In this document: positions 20,114 to 31,401 of the stretch, piece after piece
How positions within the stretch are numbered: position 1 is the stretch's first letter
Layout: every line of letters starts with the position of its first letter
NCBI GenBank assembly: GCA_024500155.1
Contig: CM044858.1
Coordinates: forward strand, 23,175,795-23,239,794
From: Chenopodium formosanum
Taxonomy: Eukaryota > Streptophyta > Magnoliopsida > Caryophyllales > Amaranthaceae
Direction: 5' to 3'
DNA: 64,000 bases
Notes under the pieces: model-generated
Told to the model about the DNA's origin: nothing
What the model saw: the letters and a program-made list of their open reading frames with translations, nothing else
Databases searched by the model: none
Translations under genes and position numbers: made by a program

Positions 20114-21662
20114 TGATGAGTGACATTTATGTCACTCTTAGGGAGTAGTTTAGAGTCCTTTTTAGGCTTTCTTTCTCGTGTTTTTTCCCTTATTTTCTCT
20201 TGTTTTCTTGCTAATAAGGTTTGTAGTCCATTTTGTGTTTTCTTACATTTTAGGGGTATTTTCATTTGTTTCACTTTACTCGCTTTACCCTCTTTTATTG
20301 TAGGTGTTGTTCGAGGCTCAGAGCCTAGTTTGGAATGATCTCCAAGTGTTTTGATGCTCGAGAAATAACTCTGTCTCGTTTGGTTGGCTAGAGTTCTAGG
20401 CAAGGAGCAAGCTTCCACTCATGGCACTAGCGTTCTCGTGTATCCCCATCATCACATGCCTTGGTCCCGAGTGCGCAAAAGTGAAGAATTTAGGGCTGCC
20501 TTTTCCATCACCATCGCACGAGCATGATGCTTGAGAGCGCACTCGAGCTCACCAGCAGCCGTGCATCCTTAGCTTGAGGGGAGCACTAGCAACAGCAACA
20601 AGGGGTACGTGAGCACAGACCCACTTGTGCGTGCGCACGGGTGTTGTTGCGTGCACGCACTGCCTTCTCTGTCCCTTTTTGTTTTATTTTGTTATTTATA
20701 CCCTTTTTATTTAAAGGACAATTTGGAGTTTTAGAAAAGAATTTCCTCTCATATTTTAGCTTAGGTTGAGAGCTTCTCTCTCTAGGTTTAGCTTAGGATT
20801 AGAATACTTTAGAAAGAGAAAGTGAGGGTTTCACCATTGTTGAGCTTGGGTTTTGAAGAAGAAGATTGATCATCTTGTTTGTAGACTTTCACTATCAATC
20901 AATGAGAATCTCTAACTCTCTCTCCTCTATTTTATTTGCTTTTTTTTAATTATTGTTTTTGTTGTTGGTATAGCTAGTTAATCATGTTGATTCTTGATTA
21001 TTTGTTCATTAATCTTCTTGTTATCATGATTAGTTAGTAATTCCCCCATTAAGGGGATGGTTGTGGTGTAGTTGGATCTTGAGCATGTTCTAGGGTTTGG
21101 AATTGATTTATTTGTGATTAAAGTCTTTATATGCTTGATATTCTTTAATCTTCTTGCAAGTGTACATTATTGGTTGATTAAAGGTGAATCTTTGCTAACA
21201 TGAAACGGTTGACTTAGTTAGGGTTCATTATTATCGATTGTTTATTAATTGCACCTCCTAATATATGGTTCTAGTGTAGGAACATAGAGGCTATGTTAGG
21301 AGAAACCGATTAACCCCGGAAGGCGGCTAGATTGGTCCTTACTTCGATATTCATGCATGTTTAGCAGACTATCGATTTGCTTCTATGTTCTTGCATGTTC
21401 AAATGCAATCTACATCTACCCGTTCCCCTTGGTGCTTAGTTATATTGATTTTAATTCATTTTACTCTTAGTTTAATCTCATAGTTATTTCCAATCTTTGT
21501 CTCGAGATAGCTTAAAGTCTAGAGATGAATGCGGTGTTTATGTGCTTCTCCCTGTGATTCGATCCCTCTTCTTCCCATACACATGTATTAGGTTAAGTTG
21601 AATGTTATAAATTGTATTTGATTTGGGTGTAGTTGTCTAACAACACAATTATTACCTTATCA
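20114..21662 (+). repeat. Athila-like LTR (third family)
   Basis: Starts TGATGAGTGACATTTATGTC after the polypurine tract and ends ..ATTACCTTATCA at 21662; about 1549 bp. The first bases form a perfect inverted repeat (GAGTGACAT / ATGTCACTC). GC-rich motifs with CGCAC cores (for example GTGCGTGCGCACGGG, about 20630) lie at about 20450-20667, just before TATTTATACC (20693). Little similarity to family A beyond the ends. Confidence 0.8.
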
Positions 21663-21864
21663 GGAAGACACCCAAAGTGACCTTTGTCTAGATTGATCCT
21701 ACATCCAAAAAGTAATTAATGACATTCATCTAACATAACATTGTCTATTTAAAGTGAAAACCGTTTTGTTAGGAAATAAGGGTGTAATTATATTTGATTA
21801 ATGTGGAACAAATCAATAAAAAATAAGAACGAGAAAAAATATAATTAAACAAAAAACAAATAAC
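21663..21864. other. Unassigned AT-rich spacer
   Basis: Nothing recognisable. It may be the original target DNA between the LTR end and the CACTA fragment. Confidence 0.4.
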
Positions 21865-22340
21865 CACTACTATAAAAAAAACCTTAATAAGTTGGACTTT
21901 TAGAATCACCTGACATAAGGTCCGACTTATAAACATATCGAGTCGCCTCATAATTATTAGGCATGTTAAATTGGGGTTAAAATTTATAAAGCACCTAACG
22001 AGTCTCCTAATATACATTAGACGACTTGATACATTCACAAGTCGCACCATATATGCATGCAACACTATAACCCGACTTATTTGGTGGTTTCAATTAGATT
22101 TTCAATGTCATTGGTACATAAGGTGTGACTCGAAAACCTATCTAGTCGCCTAATAAATATTACGCGACTCATTAGGTGAGTTTTTTTTAACATTGACTCC
22201 CACCTCATTAAGGCGACTTGACAGGTTAATGACTCCTACCTTTTGGACAGGCCACTTTGAAATATAAATTGTTAGAAAGTTAAATTAGTGTATAAGTTAG
22301 AATTTTGGAGACACATGTGTATGAGGTGCGACTTGTAACC
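21865..22340 (+). mobile_element. CACTA-type transposon fragment (one end)
   Basis: The fragment starts CACTACTATAAAAAAA, a CACTA-type terminus. It is followed by many short subterminal motifs in both orientations built on GACTTAT, AGTCGCCT and GCGACTT (about 21892-22335). This is the usual subterminal binding-site pattern of CACTA elements. It is cut at 22340 by the Athila LTR, and no transposase lies in it. Confidence 0.65.
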
Positions 22341-23680
22341 TGATGAGTGACATTTATGGCACTCATTTGATCTCTTTTTGGATGAATTCTATTTCATTTT
22401 ATAGCTCTTTTCTTTAGTTTTCTTTAGTTTTGCTCTTTATTTCTTTACTTTGTGCTTTTCGTAGTTGGTTTCTTTACTTTGTGCATTTTCTTGTTTATTT
22501 GTTGTTTTTCTCTATTATTCGTTTCTTTTCATTTGTTTGTAGGTTATGATCGATCATCCAAAGATTTCCGAGATTCCCTTCAACGATTATCATTGTTTTT
22601 GATGCCTTGTGCTAGTGTTTTGAGCTTCAAGTCAAGAGGAACTCGAAGAGCAAGTTTCAAGACCGGTGCACGCAAGCGGTGTGGACACCATCTATGCCTT
22701 GTGCCCACCAAAATGGCCATAACTTGCTACCTACTTCGTTGTTCATCACCATCACCAAAGGTCGTGTGCACCAGATGAGCAAGGATGAAGATGGGGAAGG
22801 AAATACCCATGTAGGTGCGGGCGCATAGGGGAGTTGTGCGGCCACACAGGTGGCGCGTGCGGGCGCACCCCTGTGGGTCTTGTGCCCGTGCGCCCCCTCT
22901 CTCTCCTACGTGAGACCGTACTGACGTGGGTCTATTTTTGGACGTCATAACCGACTTCTCCCTTGTATATATAGTTATTTCTTTCTATTTTTGGATAATT
23001 TTTACATTAGAATTCATTTGCTTAGTTTTTGATTAGGTTTTTAGAGAGAGAAACTCAAGTTTGAAGAGAGAGAAATTCATGGTGTATTGTTGATAATTCA
23101 AGATTTCTTCATTGCAATTTATCTTTGATCAAGTTTTGTAAGGATTTCTGATCTTTGATATCAATATAAGTTTGATTTTAGTTGATTTCATTTGTTTTTC
23201 ATATGATTGTTGATTGTTTAATGTTTGATTGAAGTTTCATTGATTTTTGTATTGATCTTTAGATTTTTAATATGTTGATGATGAAATAGTTGATTAGTTG
23301 TGTTTTGATCTCAATTACTATGAGTAGTGAGTAGTTTGCTTGCTAGAGTAATGGTGAAGCATGTATAAGTAATGGATTAGTGTAATTGGGGATAATTAAT
23401 GGAGTTGATGATGTGATTAAACTTGGTAGATGATTCATGTGCAAGTGTGTGATTGATTGACGTTTGGCCACCTTTGATTGTCACACTAGATTGCATTGTA
23501 AGCTCACATTGATACGGATTATTGATTTGTGACTTGCATTTTTATGATTGAGGTATCTTGTGATGTTTCCTAGCTAGAGTTTATCGTAGTTGGCGCTAGT
23601 TAGACCTCTAGGAGAATACCTTGATATACTCTTTTGGATGCATGTTTGATCTTCCCTCACATCGATTGACTTAGTTGGTT
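22341..23680 (+). repeat. Athila A LTR, 3'-truncated
   Basis: Starts TGATGAGTGACATTTATGG with no polypurine tract before it, so it is a 5' LTR or a solo LTR. It carries the phased array (22815, 22836, 22857) and a TATATATAG box at about 22968. It stops at GACTTAGTTGGTTT (23680), where the family B LTR begins, consistent with insertion of Athila B into this LTR. The missing 3' part is not found further on. Confidence 0.85.
22815..22868 (+). promoter_or_regulatory. 21-bp-phased palindromic array in LTR
   Basis: GTGCGGGCGCAT (22815), GTGCGGCCACAC (22836) and GTGCGGGCGCAC (22857) are exactly 21 bp apart. Two units carry a substitution, yet the step is unchanged. Confidence 0.85.
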
Positions 23681-25303
23681 TGATGATCGGGGTAAGATAG
23701 GTCGTTAAGCTATTAACCCTAATCAAATTAACTATTTATAAAACCTAGACCTCACACTAAACTAGTTAGTGGTAAGCAAGGGTCGATCCACTGAGGAAGC
23801 TTTCTCATTTAATATCAAAATCACCATGCAAGAGTAAGAGAGGGGTATATTTTGTTGGAATTTGGAAAGTAGACACTAGAACTATAAATAAATAAGTAAA
23901 AGGGTGATTAAACAAAGATGTAACAGCGCTAGGGAAAAGGAGGTTTCAAACATGATTAGAATGAAGGAAAACAATGATAAGTATCATGATTAACATGCCA
24001 AAGAATATAAAATTCTACCTAAACAATTCATTTTCATGCAATAGTTTAGGCAAACCAATGAAAGTGGTCTAAGCTAATTAGGATCATTTTCATGCATCCC
24101 ATTAGGCAGAAGCTAACCTAAGAATAAAGAGGCACAATACATGGAACCCTATTTTTAACAACTCATTCTCATGGAATCAGTAAAATAGAGGTGATCTAAA
24201 TCTAGTTCAAATCATTTTTATGCATTTAAACTAGATGGAAATCAAATAAAGTGCAACAACAATCTCAAGTCAATAAAAATCATATCTTTCATCAATTTAA
24301 GGCATGTAATCAATCCACTATCATTATTCATCCATCATTCAATACATATTTTACACCCCCTTCCCCTAGCTAAGAGATTAGCCTAGAAAAGGGGGACTAG
24401 ACATGATAACAAAACTAAATGAAAACACAAGAAACATGAAAGCAAACATGATCAAAAGTAATGGAAATACCAAAAATATATTAATCACAAAATAGAAAGA
24501 AATAAACAACTAGAATGCAAATAAATAAAGCTAAGAGAAAGGATTAGAGATTACTAAAGAGGCAATAAATGAAAGATGAAAACTTGCAAAGTTGCTTGAT
24601 TGATTGATTGAAGGGAAAGCTTGAACCAAAGTTGCATACAATGAGATAACATGTGCAATACTACTCTACCTCTCTCTAAGATTATGTTTAATTGTCTATG
24701 ATCATGAGATAATCCCCTCAACATTACATAAAAACGTTCTAAATAACCGCCTAAAGTAAACCGTACAAAGTAGCTAGCATAAAAGTGATGGTCCGAACGA
24801 ACAGTGGGAAGGTTCGGCCAGACCACAGGGTAGGTTCGGCCGAACCCTGGGTAGGTTTGGTCGAACCTCCCCTGATCTTGGTGTGGTCGAACTGCTGATG
24901 TTCGGTCACTCCTGCAAAACGACCGTTTTTCATCTAGAAACTGCCAAAGTGGTTCGGCCGCACCACAAAGAGGGTTCGGCCACACCTAGGTTCGACCGAA
25001 CCTCTTGAAGGTGTGGCCGAACCTAGCTGATTCTTCCACCCTTCTACTTCTCTTGACCTTCATGCTCCTCCTTTACGGCATGCCATGCATTCCAAAGCTC
25101 ATCCAAGGAGGCCAAGAACCTACAAAACAACAAAGAAACGCAAGAAAAACCAACAAAAAGAGAAAAAAGGGAAAGGAAACACGAGAAAAGAAAGGGAAAG
25201 GAAAAACTAAAGGAAAAACACTTAAAAAGGCTCAAACGAGTGCAAATGAAGGGACGATCATTAGAGAAAAAGGATGTAAAAGTGGCATAAATGCCACTCA
25301 TCA
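23681..25303 (-). repeat. Athila B 3' LTR
   Basis: About 1623 bp. On the - strand it starts TGATGAGTGGCATTTATGCC, where the inverted repeat pairs as GTGGCAT / ATGCCAC, and ends ..CGATCATCA. It carries an array of GGTTCGGCCGAACC-type palindromes (24790-25023). Confidence 0.85.
24790..25023 (-). promoter_or_regulatory. GGTTCGGCCGAACC-type palindrome array in LTR
   Basis: Units start at about 24790, 24811, 24833, 24854, 24880, 24951, 24973, 24989 and 25010. Most steps are 21 or 22 bp, with exceptions. The motif is unrelated to the family A 12-mer but is again a CpG-rich near-palindrome in the upstream part of the LTR. Confidence 0.75.
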
Positions 25304-25341
25304 AAATCCCCCACACTTGCCTTTTGCTTGTCCTCAAGCAA
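25304..25341 (-). promoter_or_regulatory. Polypurine tract and stem-loop of Athila B
   Basis: On the - strand the arms TTGCTTG and CAAGCAA (25341-25324) enclose AGGA, followed by AGGCAAGTGTGGGGGATTT up to the LTR. Relative to family A one stem pair is changed on both sides (C-G to T-A), so pairing is kept. Confidence 0.8.
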
Positions 25342-26408
25342 GAAACACTAAAACAAAGAGATAACATACACAACAAGCATAATATGACAAGGGTTAAGAA
25401 AATCAAACAAGTTTCACGATGGGAAATGCTCCAAATGGACCACAACATAGGGACATGTATCAAAGAATGCTTACCTTTCTCAACTCAAAGAGGGGGAACA
25501 CGTTTTAAGATGCTCAAGGTTGAAAGAGACAAACCTAAGCTAAGCATAGAGAACTAATGATTTAATCCTCCGCCCTAGCCCCATCCAAGACGGTCCACGT
25601 TCTCTCCGCTAGCTTCAATTCATCCCCTAGTTGGCTCCTCATGATTCCTCGAGGGAACGGGAAAAAATTAACTCTATGTGGAACAATGAGGTTATCCCGA
25701 CATCTCAACTATGCATACTCTCTCCATAGGGTTGAAATCTATCTCCCTCCACCGTTCTTTGACCACGCCCCACTAAAGTCCAAGGGTCTTAGTTAGGGTT
25801 GTAATGTCATGGCTAAAGGTTAAGGTTGGGAGTCAATCAAGAAAAGCATACAAGAAAGGTAGGAAGAAATCAAGAAAGTTCATAATCGAGGCATGTAGTA
25901 CAAATAAGTCCCAATCGACATACAAGTGATCGTTGATATCAACATCAACGATCCCAGGTTCCTTAAAACCACAATCAATTAACCTCGAACCATTCGACTC
26001 TTCCTAAACTAATCCTAAACTAAGAACTCAAAGAAAAGGAAAAAGAAAAAGAGGAAAGGTCTCACCAAATGCCGCTTGAAATAGAAGACAAGGTAATATA
26101 ACCAATCTCACCAAGGGAGTTCGGGTTGCTCTTTAACTTCCTTAATCTCCTGTCTCAAGCTTCAATAAAGGTGAGCCAAACAAAAGAAACTACAACAAAA
26201 CAAGAAAAGGGTTAGAAAACAAAGAAAAAGAGTAAAGAAATAAACAAAAAGAAGAAAAATAAATAAAAAAAAAGAGCTATCTACAAAGTTTGGATAAAGG
26301 GGATTTGGATTTTCGGGAGTTTTGGATTTTTTTCTCAGGAGCATATCCACCTACAAAAACTCAGGAATCATCAAGGAAAATTATCAGAAATCAACAAAAA
26401 CAATCATA

Positions 26409-26545
26409 AAACGTCATCATCATAACCATCACATCACCACATCAATATCATCACAACATCACCAACTCGTCACATCACCATCACAACATCACCATTACAA
26501 CATCATCACCACCATCACAACGCCATCAACACCACAAGGCCACTA
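26409..26545. repeat. (CAT/CAC)n simple repeat
   Basis: Imperfect triplets CATCAT, CATCAC and AACATCACC are repeated in non-coding sequence of Athila B. Confidence 0.85.
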
Positions 26546-26626
26546 TCCTCACTATCCTCCTTATGTGCAAGCAACTACCCTACCACTCTACCTTCCTATG
26601 TACACTTCAACCAACCAAAAGGACAT

Positions 26627-26665
26627 CCTCCCCCACACTATTCTTTTGCTCGTCCCGAGCAAAAG
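26627..26665 (-). promoter_or_regulatory. Second stem-loop plus polypurine-like tract, internal
   Basis: On the - strand a 10-bp perfect stem, CTTTTGCTCG with CGAGCAAAAG (26665-26643), has a shortened GGA loop. AATAGTGTGGGGGAGG follows (26642-26627). It mirrors the internal copy of family A at 7036-7071. Confidence 0.75.
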
Positions 26666-27133
26666 TTACAAGTTAGAAGACCGGGGGGGAGGGAAAGGAA
26701 CCCTCATCACTGGTTATCATCTCCTTGCCCCCTAGCTTAAGGGGGGTTATCAAGATCAAACCCAGGTGTGTCCATGAAAGGGTGGAAGGGTTGGTTGAAG
26801 TGCTCATAGGGCCACCCTTGGTCACCCCAACCGCCATCAAAAGGGGCGGGGGTGGATGTGGATGCCGGGTCATAAGCCGGATCACATCCACCCGGACGAT
26901 AGGGGTTGTATGGTGGGGTGCCGACGCGTTGGGAAGGCTCGATGGGACCTTCCCAATAGGCATAGGAAGGGGGGTGGGTTTAGAGGATCATAGGGTCCCC
27001 AATGATTTACCGGACCCTCTTGAGGAGGGTGGTAAAGGTAGTTCACAAAGGGGGCTTGAATGCCCGCTTGAACGAGATTGTCATAATTTGCCCTTGCATA
27101 GTACCCCCATTGTTCAATGGAGGCTTGATTGTC

Positions 27134-28249
27134 TCAACGCATATCATCGAGGGTACTACGAAGGGCATTTAAATCAAAAGGAGGAATGGAAGAAGAGGAA
27201 GATGCCTCACCTCCCCCTTGAAAGGGGGGGACGAATTGCTCCGCTTGAAAGGCCGGTGGAGGTTGAGGAACTCCACCCCGGGCTCTAGATCGTCTCAGCT
27301 CATTAGGGATGTTTTGCTGAGGGATTTTCCATTTGAGAGGAGCAGAGTGGTCCACCGTAGTGAGGGTGGGGTCTGGGAGGACACACCACTCTATCTCCCT
27401 ATCAACCAAAAGGATGAATCGGCGCTTGCTTGTAGTGTAGTTGATGAACCGGTTGTGACGGAGGGCGCTTATGGAAAGATAGTAGGGAAGGGACTCGTCA
27501 TTGATTTCCTCTTGGGATTGGTGCATGGGTAAGAGCAATTTAATTTCCTCTTTGTACTTCCCATTCTTTAAAGAAAGGGCAATGATAGTAATCATGCCAC
27601 CCATGAAGATTTCATCATCGAGGCGGTTGTCCCTAGTATCCAAGAGCCTTTGGATGAATGTTGAAGAGCATTGAAACTTGAGTCGTTGAGGATTGTCGGC
27701 CAAGAATAGGCAAGCCACCTCATCCTTCACCATTGAGCCGAGGTTAGCTTTGAAAAACACGACATATTGGAGGAGCCGTACGAAATAGCTCAAGGCTATG
27801 TGAATGATGTTGTTAACCTTTGAGGTGTTGGTTTGGAACCTATCCTTGTTGGTGATGCTCCTCCACCACTCTTGCTCGTTGTATGGTATGCGATGGGTGG
27901 AGGTCATTTCGGACGGGTGGTCAAGGGTAGTGGCGTGCCAAAAGAGTATCTCATTTAGCTCGGTTTCCGTCAAAGAGTGATCCTCGTTGAACATTCTGAA
28001 GTGGATTATAAGTTGAGGATCCACATCATCGTCTTCCGGCTCAATGACTTCCTTGCGAAGTGAGGCAAGGAATTCCAAAGTGACACGCTCATAGGTGTAA
28101 GCGTGGAGGTGAATGAATTCACCCCATCCAAAATTCGTAGCCAACCTGACCACCTCATCATAAATGCCATGCTTCCTCAAAGTTTGAGGGCAGAAGAATC
28201 TTGTAGAGCGGATTTGCCGCTTGATGAGGGACTCATAGATGGGCCAAAA
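27134..28249 (-). pseudogene. ATHILA ORF1 of Athila B, 5'-truncated by copia LTR
   Basis: The frame is open from the junction at 28249 to the stop at 27134, about 371 codons without internal stops. It begins mid-domain (FWPIYESLIKRQIRSTRFF) and has no start codon of its own; the TTG at 28180 is internal. It matches the + strand copy block by block: VTLEFLASLR, FRMFNEDHSLTETELNEI, YVVFFKANLG, FMGGMITIIAL. It ends in Arg/Pro/Ser-rich sequence where the other copy has poly-Gln. The two are clearly diverged, so A and B are distinct lineages. The function of the family is unknown; it sits at the env position. Confidence 0.8.
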
Positions 28250-28666
28250 TGAAAGGAATGGTGTCCTTCGAACAAGTGTATTATTCTGATAGCGGGTTCA
28301 GAATTATTAGAAAGCTAATATATTCAGCAAGGTCAAGTGATCGGAATGCCTGGGTGGAGGCCGCTTCCGATCAGTAATATTAATATAATTAATATTACAG
28401 CTTCATCTTGACTGAACCCTTCGGGTCACACCCAAGTAAAATATACGAACTGACTCGACGAATTAATTCGGAAGAAATTAATTCGTCGCCCGAGTGTTAA
28501 ACATTTAGACGTCAGAAATTCGAGCTTGGAGCGTCGAAACCGAGCGTCGGAGAATCTCAAATGTCGAGCCAAAATTTAGAATTTGGCGAGACGGGAAAAT
28601 GCATCAAGTAACAAGTAAAATCCTAGCCACGCAAAAGGCTAGGAATGCATGCCCAATAGAATCATG

Positions 28667-28843
28667 CCACGTGGCAGCACACGTGGCCGCCACGTTGGCA
28701 GCCGCCAAGTGGCAGCAGACACGTTGGCAACCGCCACATTGGCAGCCACCTAGTGGCAGCCACCAAGTGGCAGCGTGCCACGTGGCAGCGTGCCATGTGG
28801 CAGCGCCATGGTGGCAGCGCGCCACGGTGGCGACATATGTGGC
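28667..28843 (+). promoter_or_regulatory. GCCACGTGGCAGC array (14-15 bp steps) in copia LTR
   Basis: GGC cores recur about every 12-16 bp, most often 14 or 15 (28673, 28685, 28697, 28711, 28726, 28741, 28755, 28769, 28784, 28799, 28813, 28829, 28841). The common unit is (C)CANGTGGCAGC. Perfect CACGTG (G-box) hexamers occur at 28669, 28680 and 28779. The TATA box is about 290 bp downstream. Confidence 0.8.
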
Positions 28844-29131
28844 AAGGGCCGTGTACCCGGGTTGATGGGTCATGGACACGGGACAAAATAAAATGGGCCA
28901 ACCGAACCCAACTTGGGGCTCAAGGTTGGGTGACAAATGGTTAGTTCACATTGCATGTGAAATGCCTTGAGGACCAAGTGAGAAAGTGGTCCACTCCTAA
29001 CCATGTGACACTTGTTACTTGTTCCTTGGTTTATTTAACTAAGGGTTGAATTCACCAATCTTTCCATATGGGATCTTTTTGTGAAATGTCCCACATTGAA
29101 AGATGAGTGGAATTCACAAAGCATACTCCCT

Positions 29132-29139
29132 TATAAATA
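29132..29139 (+). promoter_or_regulatory. TATA box of copia LTR
   Basis: TATAAATA, also found in reverse orientation at 43085-43092 and 55338-55345 in the two - strand LTRs of the same family. Confidence 0.75.
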
Positions 29140-29502
29140 GTCATGGGATGGCTTGAGAATTCTTTGCTTGAGTGGGAGTTAGAAAGAGCATTCCATATTT
29201 TTGGGAAAACTCTTAAACTCTATTAACACTCGGGTTTTGGTCGGACCTTGCTAACTCCACGGTAGCGGACCTTAAAGTCGTGTTCGTCCTTTGTGGGTGG
29301 ATACCGTTGGAGGCACGACGCTTGCGGTGCTCGAGGCTTTCAAGTAAGAGCCCATTTTGTAAGGGTGAAGCTCGCTTCAAGGGTATGATTCGTTCTTCCT
29401 TTCTTGTGATTATTTATTTATGCTTTATGGTTTTATTAATTGCTAGTGGTTCCTTGGGTCGGGGTTGTTTCCGCGGTGAGTCGGACTCACCAAACCCCAA
29501 CA

Positions 29503-29518
29503 GCGGTATCGGAGCCCC
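29503..29518 (+). other. Primer binding site, initiator Met-tRNA type
   Basis: GCGGTATCGGAGCCCC directly follows the LTR end ..CCAACA. Confidence 0.75.
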
Positions 29519-29824
29519 GCTCGTTTATTTTTATAATCATGTTTTTCAAGGTTTATTTTGGCTAATTTTTCTGGTTTAAGTTGCTAATTAGATTAGTAGC
29601 TCGGTTTTATTTATTTTAATCCCGTTTTTAATGTCGAGTTTGGCCCAGAACCCAGATTTTCGCCCTAGACTAGTGAATTTTGGGTGGAAAACGTGTTCTG
29701 GAAAGGTTTTTATCCCAGGCGGGCTGTGATTTTAGCCAAATTCTGACCAGAAATGCCTTTTTCGAGGGATTTTTCGTTTTTGACGAAAACTTTTAAGTCT
29801 TTTCTAACCTTTAAATTAATGGTA

Positions 29825-31401
29825 TGATGGGAGAAGAAACGGTAGGTCGTTGGGCTACCTCCCCACCCAATCAAACAATATTTATAACTCAACAAACCCC
29901 TATAGAAGTATAGTAGTAAGTCGAGGTGGAACCCAAAGGAATCGAAATTGAATGTCTATTGTCTAATGTTAAGCTACTCCGAAGTCAAGTGCGGGGTTTA
30001 TGGTAAGAAGTAAGGCTAAAGCTAATAAATGCAATGAACTTGTATAAAATCAATATAAAAGACACTAGGGGAAGGGTAATTTGGGAGGTCAAACTAACTA
30101 AGTCAAGTTATATGAGGGAAGATCAAACACGCATCCAAAAGACCATACCAAGTTATTCTCCTAGAGGTCTAACTAGTGCCAACTACGCTAAACACTAACT
30201 AGGAAACATCACAAGATACCTCAATCGTGAAATTGCAAGTCACAAATCAATGGTCCGTATCAATGTGAGCTTACAATGCAATCTAGTGCAACAATTAAAG
30301 ATGGCCAAGCTTCAATCAATTACACACATGCACATGAATCATCAACCAAGTTTAATCACATTATCAACTCCATTAATTATCCCCAAATTACTCTAATCCA
30401 TCACTCATACATGCTTCACCATTACCCTAGCTAGTAAACTACTCACTAGCTATAGAAATTAAGATCAAAACTACAATAATCATCAATTTCATCATCAACA
30501 TATTAGATATCAAAAGATCAAATCCAAAAATCAATCAAACTTCAATCAAACATCAAACAATCAACAATAATATGAAAAACAAATAAAATCAACTAAAAAC
30601 AAGCTTATATTGAAATCAAAGATGAAAGATCCTACAAACTTGATCAAAAGATCAATTACAATGGAGAATTCTTGAACAATCAACCAAAAACCATGAGTTT
30701 CTCTCTTCAATCTTGAGTTTCTCTCTCTAAAATTATAATCAAAAACTAAGCAAAATGTGAAATCTAATCTAAAAACTTAGCCAAAAATAGAAGAAAATAA
30801 CTATATATACAAATGAGAGGTCGGTATTGACGCCGAAAAATAGACCCACGCCGGTGCGGCCGCTTATAGGAGAGAGAAAAGCGCGCACGGATCATACCCA
30901 GCTGGGTGCGCCCGCACGCGCCTGATGTGCGGCCGCACGCCCCACCTGTGCGGCCGCACATCCCTCTCTCGTCCTAGCTCATGTGGTGCACACACCATTG
31001 GTGATGGGGAACGAAGTAGGCAGCAACTTTTCTTGGTAATTTTGGTGAACACAAGCCATGAAAGGTGCACACACAAAGTCTTGAAGCTTGCTCTTCGGGT
31101 CCCTCTTGACTTGGAGCTCTTTACACTAGCATAAGGCATCAAAAGCGATGAAAACCATGGAAAGGAAGCTCGGGAATTCTTGGACAATCGATCATAACCT
31201 ACAAATAAAAGAGAAAAAGCAAATAAAAAGGGAAAAACAACAAATAAACTAGAAAATGGACAAAATAGAGAAACTAACTAAGAAAAGCATAAAATGAAGA
31301 AATCAAGAGTAAAACTAAAGAAAACTAAAGAAAAGAGTAATAAAATGAAATGAAATTTATCCAAAAAGAGATCAAATGAGTGCCATAAATGTCACTCATC
31401 A
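29825..31401 (-). repeat. Athila A 3' LTR
   Basis: On the - strand it starts TGATGAGTGACATTTATGG and ends ..TCTCCCATCA; 1577 bp. It carries the phased array and TATATATAG (about 30804-30812, - strand). No primer site follows its inner end, as expected for a 3' LTR. Confidence 0.9.
30906..30959 (-). promoter_or_regulatory. 21-bp-phased palindromic array in LTR
   Basis: GTGCGCCCGCAC (30906), GTGCGGCCGCAC (30927) and GTGCGGCCGCAC (30948) are exactly 21 bp apart, plus a decayed copy GTGCGGCCGCTT at 30854. Confidence 0.88.

Larger units (their letters stand above)
25304..27133 (-). other. Athila B 3' non-coding region
   Basis: No credible gene. Holds the polypurine tract (CCCCCACACTTGCC on the plus strand, 25308-25321) with a stem-loop (25324-25341), and a second internal stem-loop plus GTGGGGGAGG-type tract (26627-26665). 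A (CAT/CAC)n simple repeat lies at about 26409-26545. Confidence 0.7.
23681..28249 (-). mobile_element. Athila B element, 3' part, - orientation
   Basis: On the - strand: truncated ORF1 (28249-27134), 3' non-coding region, polypurine tract (about 25320-25304) and 3' LTR (25303-23681). The 5' side is cut by a copia LTR at 28250. Confidence 0.85.
28250..29502 (+). repeat. Copia LTR, complete, + orientation
   Basis: TGAAAGGAATGGTG..CCCCAACA, 1253 bp. It has a TGATCGGAA / TTCCGATCA inverted repeat at about 28340-28372, a GGCAGC/G-box array at 28667-28843, a TATA box TATAAATA (29132-29139), and a near-terminal palindrome GGTGAGTC..GACTCACC (about 29475-29491). Confidence 0.9.
28250..29824 (+). 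mobile_element. Ty1/copia fragment C2: 5' LTR, primer site, start of leader
   Basis: The LTR (28250-29502) is followed by the primer site and 320 bp of leader, which stops at 29824 exactly where an Athila LTR end begins. The leader matches 12960-13250 and 54690-54970 in reverse complement (for example CGTTTTTGACGAAAA and GGTGGAAAACGTGTTCTGG). It was probably inserted into Athila B and later hit by the Athila A copy. Confidence 0.85.
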
